64,000 nt of DNA from Phaeotremella fagi. Taxonomy: Eukaryota; Basidiomycota; Tremellomycetes; Tremellales; Phaeotremellaceae. Under the pieces are notes generated by a model. It was not told the origin of the DNA. It saw nothing but the letters and a program-made list of their open reading frames with translations, and made no database searches. Position numbers and translations under genes: made by a program. This document shows positions 11,788-23,550 of the stretch, piece after piece. Location of the stretch: positions 1,116,001 to 1,180,000 of the forward strand of contig BCHU01000003.1 in NCBI GenBank assembly GCA_001599715.1, in the 5' to 3' direction. The first letter of the stretch is position 1. Each line of letters begins with the position of its first letter.

Positions 11788-13376
11788 CTACATCTCCATA
11801 CTATCATCCAACATCCCAATAGCAGCAACATTCCCATGACCACTATTAATACTCTTAGTCATATGATATTTAAGTCCGTTAGCCTGTTTATAAACTTTCC
11901 CACACCCTTCAACCGGACACCTAAATTTTTTGGATGTCCCATCGTTTACCCCGTTCTCTTCTTCACCAGACCATTGACCAGCTTGTAAAGCTTCTTCTCT
12001 CGCTGCTGCCCTCTCGGCTTTCCTTTGTGCTTTCTTGAGCGCTTTCGCATGGAGTTGTTCGGGAGTCAAGAATTGGTTAGGCGGGACTAAGGAGGGATGG
12101 GTTCGAAGGGTGTTTGAATTTGGGGGGATGTAGGATAACACTGAGGGGGGTACACATTGGGGTGGTGTTGGGATACCCCCAACAGGTCTGAAGGCGTTTA
12201 ACCAAGGTGCAGAGGTTCCGTTGCCGTTGATCAAACCTGGATTGAGTCCTCCGTTCGATCTCTGTAATCCGTTTTGGAAATTTATTATTCCAGCCGGTGT
12301 AGAGGGCGCAGGTACTTCGTCCATCTCGATATCCATCATTCCAGGTGGTGTGGGTACATCACTGTGATGTGTGTTTAACTGGGGTGCCGGGAATCCTGTA
12401 CCAGTACCGCTTAAAGGGTTGGGGTATTGATTAGGATTAGATCGATTTGGTGTTGTCATTGATGCCTGAGCTGCTGAGATTGCAGCGATCCTCAGTTCAG
12501 GTGCCAGATTAGCGTGTTCCTCTTCATAACTAGGGAGTTTTCAACATGTCAACAAGGAAATTCCTGATATACCAATAAAACCCAAACCTACTGTTCAAGT
12601 AAATCATGTAACCCAGTCAACTGTTTCCCACAACAATTGAAATCTCTAACGTATTTAGCTTCCAGTTCCCTCTCCCTCCCCTCCCGTTCCCTAGTGAAAC
12701 TACTACCAAATCCAGCACCTAAACTACCGACGAAACTCCCACTACCTAGGGACCCGCTGCCACCCCAATGCTGTTGATAACTCCCACCATTCTGATTCGT
12801 ATACTGAGGATAATTGTTTGGGTTAGGAACCCAATTCGGTGGAGACATTGACATGCCCATCCCCATACCCATTCCGTGACTCATACCACCCATCCCCATG
12901 GACATGTTGTTATACCCATAACTAGATGATGAAGCAGGTTGAGCGCCTAGTGCCAAAGCTGAGAAAGTTAACGAAGCTCCAAAAGACGCTGGATGGAATC
13001 CACTATGTGGATTCGAGGAGGGTGAAGAATGAAGTGGATGAGGTTGAGTTCCAGTTTCATTTTCATTTTCCTGTCCAAAACCAGGATCATCCTGACGAGC
13101 TTTCATCATAGCGCTTAATCCACTCATCACACCCCCATTACCCGATCCAGCAGATCCATGGATGTTGTCATATGAAATCGGTGGATTGGGGTTGGGGATA
13201 CTGGTAGTGTTCATTGGACTGTTGTTTCCACTTCCCCATCTTGAGGGTCCAGCAGAGGAGAATGAATTCTGACGAGGGAAACTTGATCCTGTTGGGTAGA
13301 TTGGGGAGGATGACGAAGAGGTCGAAGGGATTGGTAAGGGTTGATAATTCCCGTTCGAGAAGGTTGGTATCACCAT
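11788..13376 (-). CDS. C2H2 zinc-finger transcription factor, Sfp1-like
   Basis: Exons 12592..13376 then 11788..12529 give 508 residues. The N-terminal ~230 residues are low-complexity and rich in S, G, N, P and M (repeated GMGMG). At the splice junction lies FNCCGKQLTGLHDLLEHYEE, an early zinc-binding segment of the kind seen before the main finger in Sfp1-type factors. A second low-complexity region follows. The C-terminal finger is CPVEGCGKVYKQANGLKYH followed by a histidine about 10 residues later. Sfp1 controls ribosome biogenesis genes in yeasts; that role here is inference from layout only. The short spacing between paired fingers typical of Sfp1 is not fully conserved, so a general C2H2 assignment is the safe reading. 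The next upstream gene (bZIP) has the same orientation. Confidence 0.75.
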
Positions 13377-13867
13377 GGTTGAGATTCGATGGATGTTTTG
13401 GTGTTGTTGGGTATGGAGGTTGGAGTTGTAGATGGAGTAGTAGATGTAGATCGGTGGCGTGATACTACAAGACTAGATTAGATAATGGAGTTGTAGATTT
13501 GCGATGTGGGTATCAGTCGGTGTGTTGTTGTGTTATAAGTAACTTGTATGTTGATTGTTATGACTACTACCTCGTTACCAGACTGACGGTTGATGTTATC
13601 AGAAGAGTAGTTGATGTTACCGATATTATTTGTAATTTGTTGTTGTTGATGACAATAATTCCAATCTCAGCCAGACCATCTCATCAATCTGAATGAAATT
13701 TGCCTGAACCCTGATATAAATTACCGGATGTGGTAATTTATAGATTCAGATCCGAGACTCTTAACTGCATACTGTATACAATAATTACATTGAATGAGTA
13801 ACCTCAGCATACAGACACTGACAGCATACTCTTCTACATAGTACATAACATCTATCATCTAACACTC
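13377..13867. other. Promoter region of the C2H2 gene
   Basis: No coding feature is seen. It contains the upstream region of the minus-strand C2H2 gene and the 3' end of the bZIP gene, with T/G-rich tracts near the C2H2 start. Confidence 0.4.
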
Positions 13868-14935
13868 TCACCCCACATTAGCTAAATCAGCTAACCCAGC
13901 TATACTATCCTCATCAATCCCTCTGGGAGGAGGTAAAATAGATATCTAAATGCACAAGTCATCATCAGTAAAACCAAACCAGAATTTCACGTCCAACACC
14001 TTACCTGATCCCAATTCTTAATAGCCCCATCAACCCAACCTCTAATATCCAACAAAGCTCTCTCAACACCGACAACGGAAGTATTAACCCCAACACCAGG
14101 AACGACCGGTTGATCCACTAAATCGCGTAACGCCCTCCTCCCCTCCAATTCCCTGTTAACCACAATCTTCTGTCTAGACAATTCATCCCGTTCATTCCGT
14201 AAATAACTGATTAAACCTTGTAAAGATTTAATCTCAGATTGTAGATTGTTATAACCGTTGGTTTGGTTGATGAGTTCCTGTCTTAGATGATCGTTTTCGA
14301 TTGTGTTCTCGTTAGATTGGGATTCACGAAGTTTCGTTAATTCAAGTTCACGTTCTAGGAGTGTTGTTTTAGCTTGTGAAAGTTCTGTTTGAAGTTTGTT
14401 GAGGGAATTGTAATCTATCGATGAATTGGTGGTTTGGTTGGGGTTGATGATGTTCTCGTCAATGTTGAGATTGTCGTTCCGTTGGGTTGATAAAAGGTTG
14501 GAGAGATGGAAACGAAGTCTGTTATTTTCTTCTTGTATATTGGAGACCGTGAGTTCGAGTGTGGTTCTAGAGTCAGGAGTTAGTTATACAGTACGATCTC
14601 AGATTAAGACTTGTGAAAATAAAGTCCATGTCTACGTCCACGCACAATTCCTCCCGTTTCTTACTCCTAGATTTCTCAGCCGCCTTCCTATTCTGATTCC
14701 TCTGTAAAGTCTTCTTGTCCTTCACTCCGGCACCAGCTCCATTCCCATTCCCATTCCCAGATCCACTCCCACTACCTCGTTTAGGTTTAGGATACTCAAA
14801 ACCCTCAACCCCATGGTGTTGCTGTTGCTGTTGATCCAAACCCTGTTGCAAAGTTTCACCTACGCTGACGTCTTCTGTCGTTGGGGGTTGTTCATCGTTG
14901 GGATATTCTGGTGAGAATTCTGTTACGTATTCCAT
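13868..14935 (-). CDS. bZIP transcription factor
   Basis: Exons 14646..14935, 14005..14566 and 13868..13945 give 309 residues. A Gln run, a Gly/Asn/Ser repeat (residues ~58-70) and a basic region NQNRKAAEKSRSKKREEL (N-x7-R core: NRKAAEKSR) precede the first intron. After splicing, LTTLELTVSNIQEENNRLRF continues as a leucine zipper, followed by a long further coiled coil rich in E, Q, L, N and R (about residues 115-250). The intron separates the DNA-binding region from the zipper, and the ORF reads into a stop without it. The spacing fits ATF/CREB-like fungal bZIPs; the exact subgroup cannot be fixed. The C-terminus ISILPPPRGIDEDS is encoded by a separate 78-nt exon. Confidence 0.85.
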
Positions 14936-14954
14936 TTTTGTGTGATGTGGTTGG

Positions 14955-14994
14955 TGGTGGTTGTTGTTGTTGTTGTTATTGTTATTGTTGTTGT
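14955..14994 (-). repeat. AAC trinucleotide repeat in the bZIP leader
   Basis: A near-perfect run of GTT/ATT on the + strand (AAC/AAT on the mRNA strand) lies about 20-60 nt upstream of the bZIP ATG, probably in its 5' UTR. Confidence 0.7.
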
Positions 14995-15144
14995 TTATGA
15001 TAATTGATAAGAAATGAGCTGTGTTGTGTTTAACGGCGATAAACCCTTCTTAAAGAACTAATTCCGAGTGTGGCACCAAGTACTCTTACCTCCACATGTC
15101 GAGTCCATCATCGTCGATCAAGAACAGCGTACATAGTAAAAACA

Positions 15145-15757
15145 ATGAAAGACAACAGAGAAAACACAGACGCACCGTACCAACCCACCAAAACAGAAAA
15201 GGGAGTCTTCACAACTCCCCCCTATTCGACCCACCTAAAATCAAAATGGAGATTCAAAGATCAAAAAGCTGCTACGGAAAGTTGTGAACAACTATGGACC
15301 GAGTTTTTGAAATATCGGTAAGCAACCCCATTCCTTGAATATCGAATGGATTGAATGCTGAAGGAAATGCTTAGTGAAGAAGAAGATTTCATTGGGTATT
15401 TAAATTCAAATTCTTTTTTGGGTGATGAAAGTTGAATTGAGGTATGATCTTAGGATGGATATAACCCGTAAATTCATTCAAATGGGGAAAACCAGATCCC
15501 TCCGCTACGCCCTTCGAAAAGGTGGTAAGAAATATCAAACCCCGCCCAACGGTGTTGACAAGAAGAAAGAGATCAAAAGAACTGGTAAGATCTATGATCA
15601 AGAGAAATTAGATGGGTCGTTGGTTTTTGATATGTTCTTGAAGAGGTGTTGGGGGGATGAAGTTTATCGGAGGTTTTGGGGGTTGTTTGGGGGTAGTGAA
15701 CTTAGACTTGGGGATGGGGAGCTTGGGACGGTTGATGAGATGAGTTTGGATCATTGA
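15145..15757 (+). CDS. DUF4385 family protein
   Basis: Exons 15145..15317, 15375..15395 and 15454..15757 give 165 residues. The frame kept by splicing reads YQPTKTEKGVFTTPPY, LKSKWRFKDQKAATESCEQL, then through a 21-nt exon EEEDFIG joined to MDITRKFIQMGKTRSLRYAL. This run (W-R-F-K, D-F-x-G-M-D, R-K-F-x-Q-M-G, R-x-x-R-Y-A) matches my recollection of DUF4385, whose function is unknown. The start is uncertain: the ATG at 15145 is the first in frame, but the family usually has ~15 more N-terminal residues and an upstream ATG at 15096 lies in another frame. Both introns (57 and 58 nt) have good GT/AG signals. The tail after residue ~130 is Gly/Glu-rich. Confidence 0.7.
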
Positions 15758-15958
15758 ATTCAGAGTATTCACGTAGGGGTGTTTCCATTCTCACCAACTT
15801 GAGTGTACTGTACTCCTACTGTCACAGTTGTAGTTAAAACTTGTAAACTTGTATTATCATAATATCATTGTAAATCTACTTGAAACCCATACATAAATTC
15901 GTCATAACAAAAACAGATCAAACACCAAAAGGTCATTATGCACATCATACCACTCCAA

Positions 15959-18900
15959 TCACTCAGATTCAGATCCAGCCACAAAAGATTCACCATGAAC
16001 ACGAACCTATCATCACAAGTCAACACCGCACAACCCCCTGGCGAAGAAACAGAAAAAAAAGAACCTACCCGATACAAACACGTAAAACCTCCACCCCAAT
16101 TATCTTGAATCTTGAAAACGACGATCCCCATTTCGATACCCAATTCTACGATTTCGTTGGAAACGGGGAAAGTCTGGATATGGTTCGGTGAATTGATATC
16201 ATACGTGAAGGTCGTTAACAGAAGTTGATGTTCTGAAGGTGGGATCGAAGATCTATCCAGACGTTATTTATCGTCTCTTCATAACGCCTGACATGAGACT
16301 TACTCGTCGTTCTGATGATTTTCTAGATATTCTTTCACTTTCTCTTGATTCTCTTTATCTTCTACTACACCCCACTAAAAGAGATTATGTTACTGTTAAA
16401 AATTCGATCAAAGGCAGAAATGAACCTACCACCTCGACGACTTTCGGTGCCGATCTCATATCCAAAGCTAAATCTTTACTAGCATGTTCCAAAGTGATAT
16501 CACTAACAACAACTCTTCTATTCAGATACACACCCAACTGTCCCTGTCCCCCACTAAACGGCCAACAACTCCCAACAGACGTATCAGGATGTAAAGCCGT
16601 AGCCGGACTTAAACCTTCGATCTCCTTCTTACCCAATATCCAACGACCAAACATCGATGGTGAAGCCATCACCAGAGTATCAGTCGTCAGTGATGGAACG
16701 ATCCTGGCACCGGCCGTGAACAGTGCATAATCTTTCTTTGAAATTGTATCTTTCGAATAACGGAGTAGCGCGGCGTTGATCAAATCGTTGAACAGTTTCG
16801 TTAGATCTTCGCCTTTGGTGGATTTGATAGTCACCGACGATGGTGAAGAAGTACTTGATGATTTCGACGAGGGGATAGTTTCCATCAAATGTCTTAGCGA
16901 ACTAATTTCTCCTTCTAAAACATCCAAGAAAGATTGTTTGGAAATGACAACACCGTTAACTGATTTCTTTTCGAAAACCCTATCAGCCCATTGATCCAAT
17001 TCTTCCTGATGTCTTTCGATGAAACCACCATGAACCGCGCTATCACTGTGGCCACCAACCTTACCAACAGCTTCACGAACGATCCCTTCAATCTCATTAC
17101 GTCCAATCAAAACTTTCTTCATCTCATTCCAGAAATTAGGATCGATATCAATCGTACCACCCTCGTTAACCTTCACAGGCATTCTCGAAGGTAAAATCGA
17201 TTCAAGCACCGAGCGTAATCGACCATCGTTCAAAGCGTCCTGAACATCTTTCTCAACTTTATCGACTCTTTCCGAAAGTTTCATATAATCTTTATTGAAT
17301 TTATCGAAAGATTTGGTATTCTCTTTAGAATTTTGGACTAAGATTTGATTGGTTTTGTCGAATTTCCCGTTTAGAGATTCGATTTCTTTTTGATAACTCT
17401 TTAAAGAAGATTGCAAAAATTCAATCTCCTTTTCATGATTCTCTTTAATACTTTGAATCAATTTCGAGTCTTTCTTGAACGATCCTTCTAGATGACCGAT
17501 CCTACCTTCCACTTGATGATACAATTTTTTGTTACCGTTCTCAACGTCTGAGATTGATTTCGAAGATTCCGATAAAAGTTTTAACCCATTCTCCAAAGAC
17601 GATAATCTAGCTATCAGTTCATCCATACTTGAAGGAGGTAGATCAGGAGCTGAGAATCCAGGATGGAATTGTGATTGAGATAACTGGATTAATCGAAGTA
17701 TCAAGAATAAACCCAATAAACCCAAGATCAATTTCCACCAATCACCACGCAATTTCCTACTAATCTTTCGACCGTTGTTCAGCAAACCTTTGATTGGGGA
17801 TACGAAGAACAGGTATAAGAGACTTGAAATGACTTCAACAACGAATCGAAGACTCAACACTATGCCATGTAGAAGATTGGTGATGACCGTACGTAAAGTT
17901 GAAGGTTGACGACGTAACCTGTTTTGATCGGATCTTTCGATTCTAGGACTTAGAGCTCTGAATATTCTAACGGGTGTAGGCGATTTCCCGAATCGATTCG
18001 TTAGGGTCGTTGGGGGTGGTGGAGATCTGATGATTTCAGGTAGGGGTGAATAACCATCGTCTTCTTCTTCACTTGCTCCATCGCTTTGGCCTTCATGATC
18101 ATGGTCTGATTTCCGATTCCTTCTTGGTCTAGGTTGGAAACCCAAACCAGTACCCAAATAACCTTCACCTCTTTCATTTCTTTTACCTCGTAACCCAGCT
18201 CTCCCATTTAAAGCACCACTCAAAACCAATCCTTCACCTTCACCACCGCTGTCCTCTGAATCGTAAACTTCATCCTCCTCCGCTGGTCTATAAGGTAAAT
18301 CACCTGATTTAGCGTTTTTACCCGTTTTCTTTTTCCCACTATCAGATAATCTCGATAAACTGCTGTTATTGTTGTTATTGTGACTATATCTCTGAGCATC
18401 TTTGACATATCGTTCCTCTTTCTCGTAATCATAAGAATTATCTTCGTTTGAAGTGTTGACACCACCGTTACCCAAAGAAGAGAACGAATTGAAATCACCC
18501 GATTCATCCTCGTTATCACCTGGACGTAAGAAATATCTGACAGGTGATAAAGCTCTAGCTGAAGATGCGAGTTGTTCAGAGGGGCTTTGGGCTCGTATAT
18601 TGTTGGACCCTGTTGCCGTTGCGGTCGTCGTTGTCGTCGTGGGGTTTTTAGATTTCGACTTTGTGGTTTTCGATTTCGGTAGTGAGGTCGGTGTAAGTAA
18701 GCTTGAATTCGCTGATTGAGCCGTATGAAAGGCGTTGGCAACACTACAAACAATGTCAATTCCCTATACATCATTCCTGTTGAAATGTAACAAGTAAACC
18801 CACTTGACAGAAGTTCCATTCAAACTTAAAACACCATTAGATCCTTTCCCTTTACCCAACGGCACTTTGAAAGAACTAAACCCATTTCAATAAGATCATC

Positions 18901-19062
18901 TCCGTAACCAAGAAAAAGGTGATTGGAAACTCACCTCTGAACACTTTCCAACTCCCAATCATCTTCCCCTTTCCTACTCCTAGTACTCCTAGCCGGGGAA
19001 GGGGCGACCTGACGACCCGAAGTCGTAGCTGGCGAGGCTGGAGGTTGTTTCCTCGGTGGCAT
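15959..19062 (-). CDS. SUN-domain nuclear envelope protein (Sad1-like)
   Basis: Exons 18935..19062, 18804..18875, 16430..18743, 16304..16374, 16069..16252 and 15959..16006 give 938 residues. A ~340-residue basic and acidic nucleoplasmic head is followed by hydrophobic segments at about 355-382 and 402-421 (WWKLILGLLGLFLILRLIQL), a coiled coil (about 445-570), and a C-terminal SUN domain. The SUN core is split over the last four exons: WPFSGGQGQLGVYLNRRVVV, ALDMRSAPKVVEV, WGVVEDKENQEKVKEYL, TYDINSPNHIQTFPV, DNWGGGFTCLYRVRVHGES. The large ORF alone ends before the domain is complete; three short 3' exons restore the full domain end. SUN proteins span the inner nuclear membrane and bind KASH proteins in LINC complexes. 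A Bqt4-like gene lies about 5.8 kb away. Confidence 0.92.
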
Positions 19063-19696
19063 CTGAGTCTCTGTTGATGATGGACTCGTGGGGTGTTGAT
19101 CCTTGATGATGTTTTGTTGATGTTTTGACTTGGACTGTTGATGTTGACTTTGATTTTGATTTCTGGAATTGATCCCGTTGATTTTAGTGTTGACTTAATG
19201 TACTGATTAGTGGTTGCTTGTAATTGACAAGTTAGTTGAACGTGTATAATGATGATGATGAAGATGATGTTGGTATGAATGACAGTTAATAAGAATGAAA
19301 ATGAAAAGGAGATAGAAATAATTCTACTACACAACTACAGATTTCCCCTTTCATAACCTCATCACTTCGCCTCCTCATCTCACACCACTACCATCTGTGC
19401 GTTTCAAACTTGATTTACCTTACGTGTCACGCGTAACCTCACATCACATCAACACTGCTTACTACCATGCAAACAACTCAAACACAACTGCAGCAGAACC
19501 AATCCATGCTCTCACAAACGCATCAATGCAATCAACCCCCACCATAAAATGAGTGTCATGATATACATCCCAAACCAATCTCAACAAACCTCCAAAACTA
19601 CTCCTTTCTGCTCTCCCATCAATCGATTCCTCCAATAATGCAGAAGATGAGAAACCGACGACAGAGAAAAACAGTAAAATAAAAAGAATATGGCGT
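19063..19696. other. Region between RPS16 3' end and SUN gene start
   Basis: It holds the SUN promoter and leader (T/G-rich near 19080..19280) and the RPS16 3' UTR. An ORF running through RPS16 intron 4 into this region is read-through of an unspliced frame, not a gene. Confidence 0.45.
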
Positions 19697-20678
19697 TTAT
19701 CGGTAAGACTGGAGAGTCGATCAGTTTCTGTGCTTATTCGTTCTGACTGCTTTATCTGACTTACCTTTTGTCTTCTGGAACGGGCACCACGACCACCGAA
19801 TTTCTTTGGTTCCATACGTCTTGGGTCGGCGACGAGGAGGGAACGGTCGTATGCAACAAGGGTTTTCTTTAATTCAAGAGCTGAAGCGGCATCTTCGTTT
19901 TTGGCGTAGAAGCTGGGTTGGGAATGATATCAGCACAAATAATATGAATTATTGAAGATTGACAGATGCTGACTCAACAACCAATCAATCAACAAAATGA
20001 GATTGATTGGTTCTGAAGTGGTCTGAAATCGAAACCAAAAAATAAAACACTCACGCAACAATACCCTTGGCAATGGCTTGACGGAGAGCGTAGATTTGGG
20101 AAACGTGACCACCACCTTTGACACGGAGACGGATATCGAGGTTGGCAAGCTTCTCTGGGCCGACGACGAGGATTGGTTCGTAGACCTTGTATCTGAGGAG
20201 AGCTCTATAAGGGGGAAACAAATTAAATTAGTTATTGAAACAAATTTTGGTCGTCCAATGAATCCTCCTGGGTCGCCATCCTATTCCTCTGACTCCGTAA
20301 CAACATCCAAAGACTTATAATCGAAGGTGACTTTGTTTCCATTATCCCATCGTCCGAGAATATGATAGTGAACACCAATTCTGAAATTCAAAAGTCTCCT
20401 TCCTTCCGTTGTCCCATGAATTCCTCCAACGGTACGTCCAATGCTTCCCAACACTGCCTCCCAAAAAAGTAGAACTTTAATCCAAACTCACGGCTCAACC
20501 AAAGAGATAGGTGATCCGTTCAAACGAACGAGACCACGACCAGGTGTAACATGTGCTACTGCAGTAGCGGTCTAATCCAACAAAAAAGATGTTTATCAGT
20601 GTCCTACTTCAAATATTTTCCTTGTATAAAGCAGATTCTACACACCTTCTTCTTACCGAAGGTTTGGACAGCTGACAT
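19697..20678 (-). CDS. RPS16: 40S ribosomal protein S16 (uS9)
   Basis: Exons 20646..20678, 20492..20571, 20055..20204, 19765..19912 and 19697..19708 give 140 residues, the usual length. Recognisable segments are [94 protein letters not shown] and the terminal QKSYR. The last three residues and stop come from a separate 12-nt exon, and the C-terminal SYR tail of uS9 contacts P-site tRNA, so this exon matters. Intron 2 (20205..20491, 287 nt) is far longer than nearly all others in the window. Intron 3 is 142 nt. Confidence 0.96.
20205..20491 (-). other. Unusually long RPS16 intron with hairpin and imperfect repeats
   Basis: This 287-nt intron contains a perfect 6-bp inverted repeat (CCGTTG/CAACGG, 20406..20432). 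Three related stretches with a GGA..CAT(T/G)GGAC core are visible on the mRNA strand. I could not identify boxes that would make it a definite snoRNA. Confidence 0.45.
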
Positions 20679-22018
20679 TTTTCTATTTGGTTGATGTGGT
20701 TATCCAGAGGTTTAAGTGAAGATTTGATAAGAGGATAAAACGATTTAGTCAGTACAATTTCCTTCTTCCTTTTATTCCAATTCCAATTCCAGTTCTAGTT
20801 CTAATTGCTCCTTCGAATGTTCTTGGACTGACGGTATAAATTGAAGAATTTGACTTACGATTTAATGGATGAAGAAAAGTCTATTCAAGTTAACGACATT
20901 TATCATTTTTACAACCAACCACTCTACCAACGGTTCGTGGCAGAGAGGAGAAAACGCCGCGGCATTATGATACACCCCAAGCAGTTGTTGACTGGGTGGC
21001 ACTCACCCTTAACGCCGATAGTTACGACGTTGTCGTTCATCCATCGCTTTCCTGTTCATACGCTCTCACTCCTATTCTATGCTATAACAATTCCCATATT
21101 ATAATCCAAATCTATCAATCCTATGCAAATCAGTAGCGTCGTTTACGTCCTCCTCGCCAGATCCCAGAATTAGCTCTCTATGCTCATATTTAGACTGTTG
21201 ATGCTCGTCGCTGAATCAGGAGATTGGACTTAGCTCGATTTCGTTGTTTGCATTCCTATGCGAGGCCGCGCAAACAAAACAAGTGGGACTGACAAGGGAA
21301 GTAGAATGGAAGCTTGCGCGCCAGTAACGTCCATCAAATGACAGCGGTTGGAATTAAGCGTTGTCCTTGGGGTCCACCATGACACCCATTCTGACGAGCC
21401 AAAAGCAATGATTATGGCAAAGTTTGATATGCTCTTGGCTTCAAATGTTAATCGTACATATGACACTCAATGTGTAATGGAACTGGTATTGAGGTCTATC
21501 GTAACTAACAGAAATATGAAGAACAATCTGAACATTGCGTTCATCCTCTTGAACATCCGTCCATATATTTTGATGATAGGCACTCATACTTCGACACCAT
21601 TCGTATATTTCGTCAAAAGGAACACTTCCCATCTAATTCTCAAGCTAATACTAACAATTCAATGATATATACGAGAGCCTTTACTGGGGATGATAAGGAG
21701 AACTTGATGCCCAGCTTGACGACATCTTTGAAAACCGCCCCCCATCGATTACTTCCCATAGAGCTTCATTTACAATTATAACTCTATTCCCTAAGTATCT
21801 ACATTGACAGTCTATACACCAATCTAATACCCCACAAGATATTCTGTACAAGTATCAAGCTATTCAAGTCTTTGTTCCCTCGACACCTGATAAAAACCAA
21901 CTTGAGCCACAATCCACAATCTGAATTTGCCACGTGAAGAAGTTACTTGATTTTGAAACCTCAATATCTCGAAGATCTAATTTTCGTATTATTTTCAATT
22001 AATCAACATCACTCAAAA
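20679..22018. other. 1.3-kb gene-poor region
   Basis: RPS16 promoter on the left, uL4m promoter on the right. ORFs of 87, 105 and 78 codons occur (20841..21104 +, 21348..21665 +, 21230..21466 -) but none has recognisable motifs, and the last two overlap on opposite strands. I see no gene I can support. Confidence 0.4.
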
Positions 22019-23385
22019 ATGAGATCGATATCCCGTCTCATCCCTTCAATAACCCAAGTAAGTCCCAGCACTCCTTCATCTAAATCTTCAGACTGACGAA
22101 AAAAATTCGAATAGACGAATCGAAATCCCATCCGTCATAATGTCATCGCAGGTCCAAGTCGAATTCAAATCCAATATCGACATGCTACCACCGTCTCACC
22201 TCCCGAATCAGAATCGACATCAATAAACAATGATTCTGAGGGTTTACCTTCGAATCTCACTTTTGAAGGGTTTGATGAAGAAGCTACAGAAGAGATTGGA
22301 CGCGGATTGAAACATCTTGGATGTAGGTTAGAAGTCAATGAGATGATGTTAATTGTGTAGCACGATTACATCAATCGACTAACGGTGTCGATCCGATCAT
22401 TCTCCCACTTTCTTCACTCGCATCTCCGACACCTACACTCCCAGCTCCATCTGTATGTCCGCCCCTCTTCAAACTTAACTTCATGCTAACACAGAATGAA
22501 ATCCCATAATAGAATCTAGCAATCTCGTTACCAAGGGATGTATTCGCTCAACCACTTCGTAAAGATATATTACATAGATGTGTAGTATGGTATCTATCAA
22601 CTCTACGACAGGTAAGCAACTTACTCCTCTCCATCGACCCCAAATACTAACTGTGACCCTCTCACTTAGGGGAACCAATCAACGAAAACCAGATCAACAG
22701 TAGCCTACTCAGGTCGAAAACTCCGTCGACAAAAAGGAACAGGTAAAGCGCGAGTAGGAGACGCTTCCTCCGGTATCCGTAAGTCCCCTCACCCATCCCC
22801 TTAACATACTAACCCAAAAAAGGTCGAGGAGGTGCACCAATCTTCGCCCTCCATCCTCGTGACCACGCTCAACTCCTCCCCCGAAAAATCCGTCATCTCG
22901 GTCTTAAAATCGCTCTAAGTTCTAAACTCAATAACGGGTTATTGCGAGTCGTAGATAATCTCAATGAAGGTGGTTGGAACGGGACTGGGGAAGCTAAACG
23001 AGGGATATCGGATCAGATCATGACTGAAAAAGAAGTTTTGAAGTTGTCCTCCGAGTTAGGGTTGGATTCGCCTTCCCCTTCGGTAGAAGGGCAGGAGGAG
23101 GGGGAACAACTTCAGATCCTAAGTAAATTCGGTCATTCGACCGACCTATCTATCCTCTTCCTTTATTCTCCATTCTCGACGGCAAGCGATATAATCAATT
23201 TCGATCGATGTACGAGAAATCTTGAGGGGGTGGAGATCCTTTCCATGGAAGAGGTCACTGTTTGGCATCTACTCAAATATAAATGGGTCGTCATGGATGG
23301 TAAAGCCGTTGAATGGATTGGGAACGATGAGACTTTAGATTTAGATTTCGAGGAGGATTTGGGAAATGAGAGGATTCAAGTATGA
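22019..23385 (+). CDS. YML6: Mitochondrial large-subunit ribosomal protein uL4m
   Basis: Exons 22019..22057, 22115..22322, 22361..22452, 22513..22611, 22670..22778, 22823..23385 give 369 residues. The first residues (MRSISRLIPSITQTNRNPIR) are basic and hydroxylated like a mitochondrial presequence. The uL4 core is clear: LPRDVFAQPLRKDILHRCVV, TRSTVAYSGRKLRRQKGTGK, RVGDASSGIRRGGAPIFALH. The stretch from KLRRQKGTG to GGAPIF is the conserved extended loop that reaches the peptide exit tunnel. The frame from 22942 continues uL4 but also carries a Glu/Ser-rich insertion (about 240-265). Introns are 38-60 nt. The gene is convergent with the Zn2Cys6 factor, with 165 bp between stops. Confidence 0.9.
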
Positions 23386-23550
23386 TCATATATATAGCTC
23401 ATGCATTACTTCTTTAAATCTAAACTCTGAATGCAAACATCTTTCATTAACATATAACACCTACGTCGTATTCCCAAAAATTACAAATATATCAGATATC
23501 GAATAAACATTTTTGCCCTCTAACCTTCAAATCATATTTTTACGTCATAT

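Noticed and set aside
15096..15287. 63-codon ORF as N-terminus of the DUF4385 gene
   Set aside because: It is in another frame and no GT..AG pair of matching phase joins it to the conserved frame.
16239..16730. 163-codon plus-strand ORF
   Set aside because: It lies opposite the conserved SUN-domain exons and has no motif content.
18220..18819. 199-codon minus-strand ORF in another frame of the SUN gene
   Set aside because: Shadow of the long SUN exon; basic, repetitive composition with no motif.
20341..20400. Plus-strand ATGATAG ... CTGA resembling C and D boxes
   Set aside because: The boxes are only about 15 nt apart and on the strand opposite to RPS16 transcription, so a C/D snoRNA is not supported.
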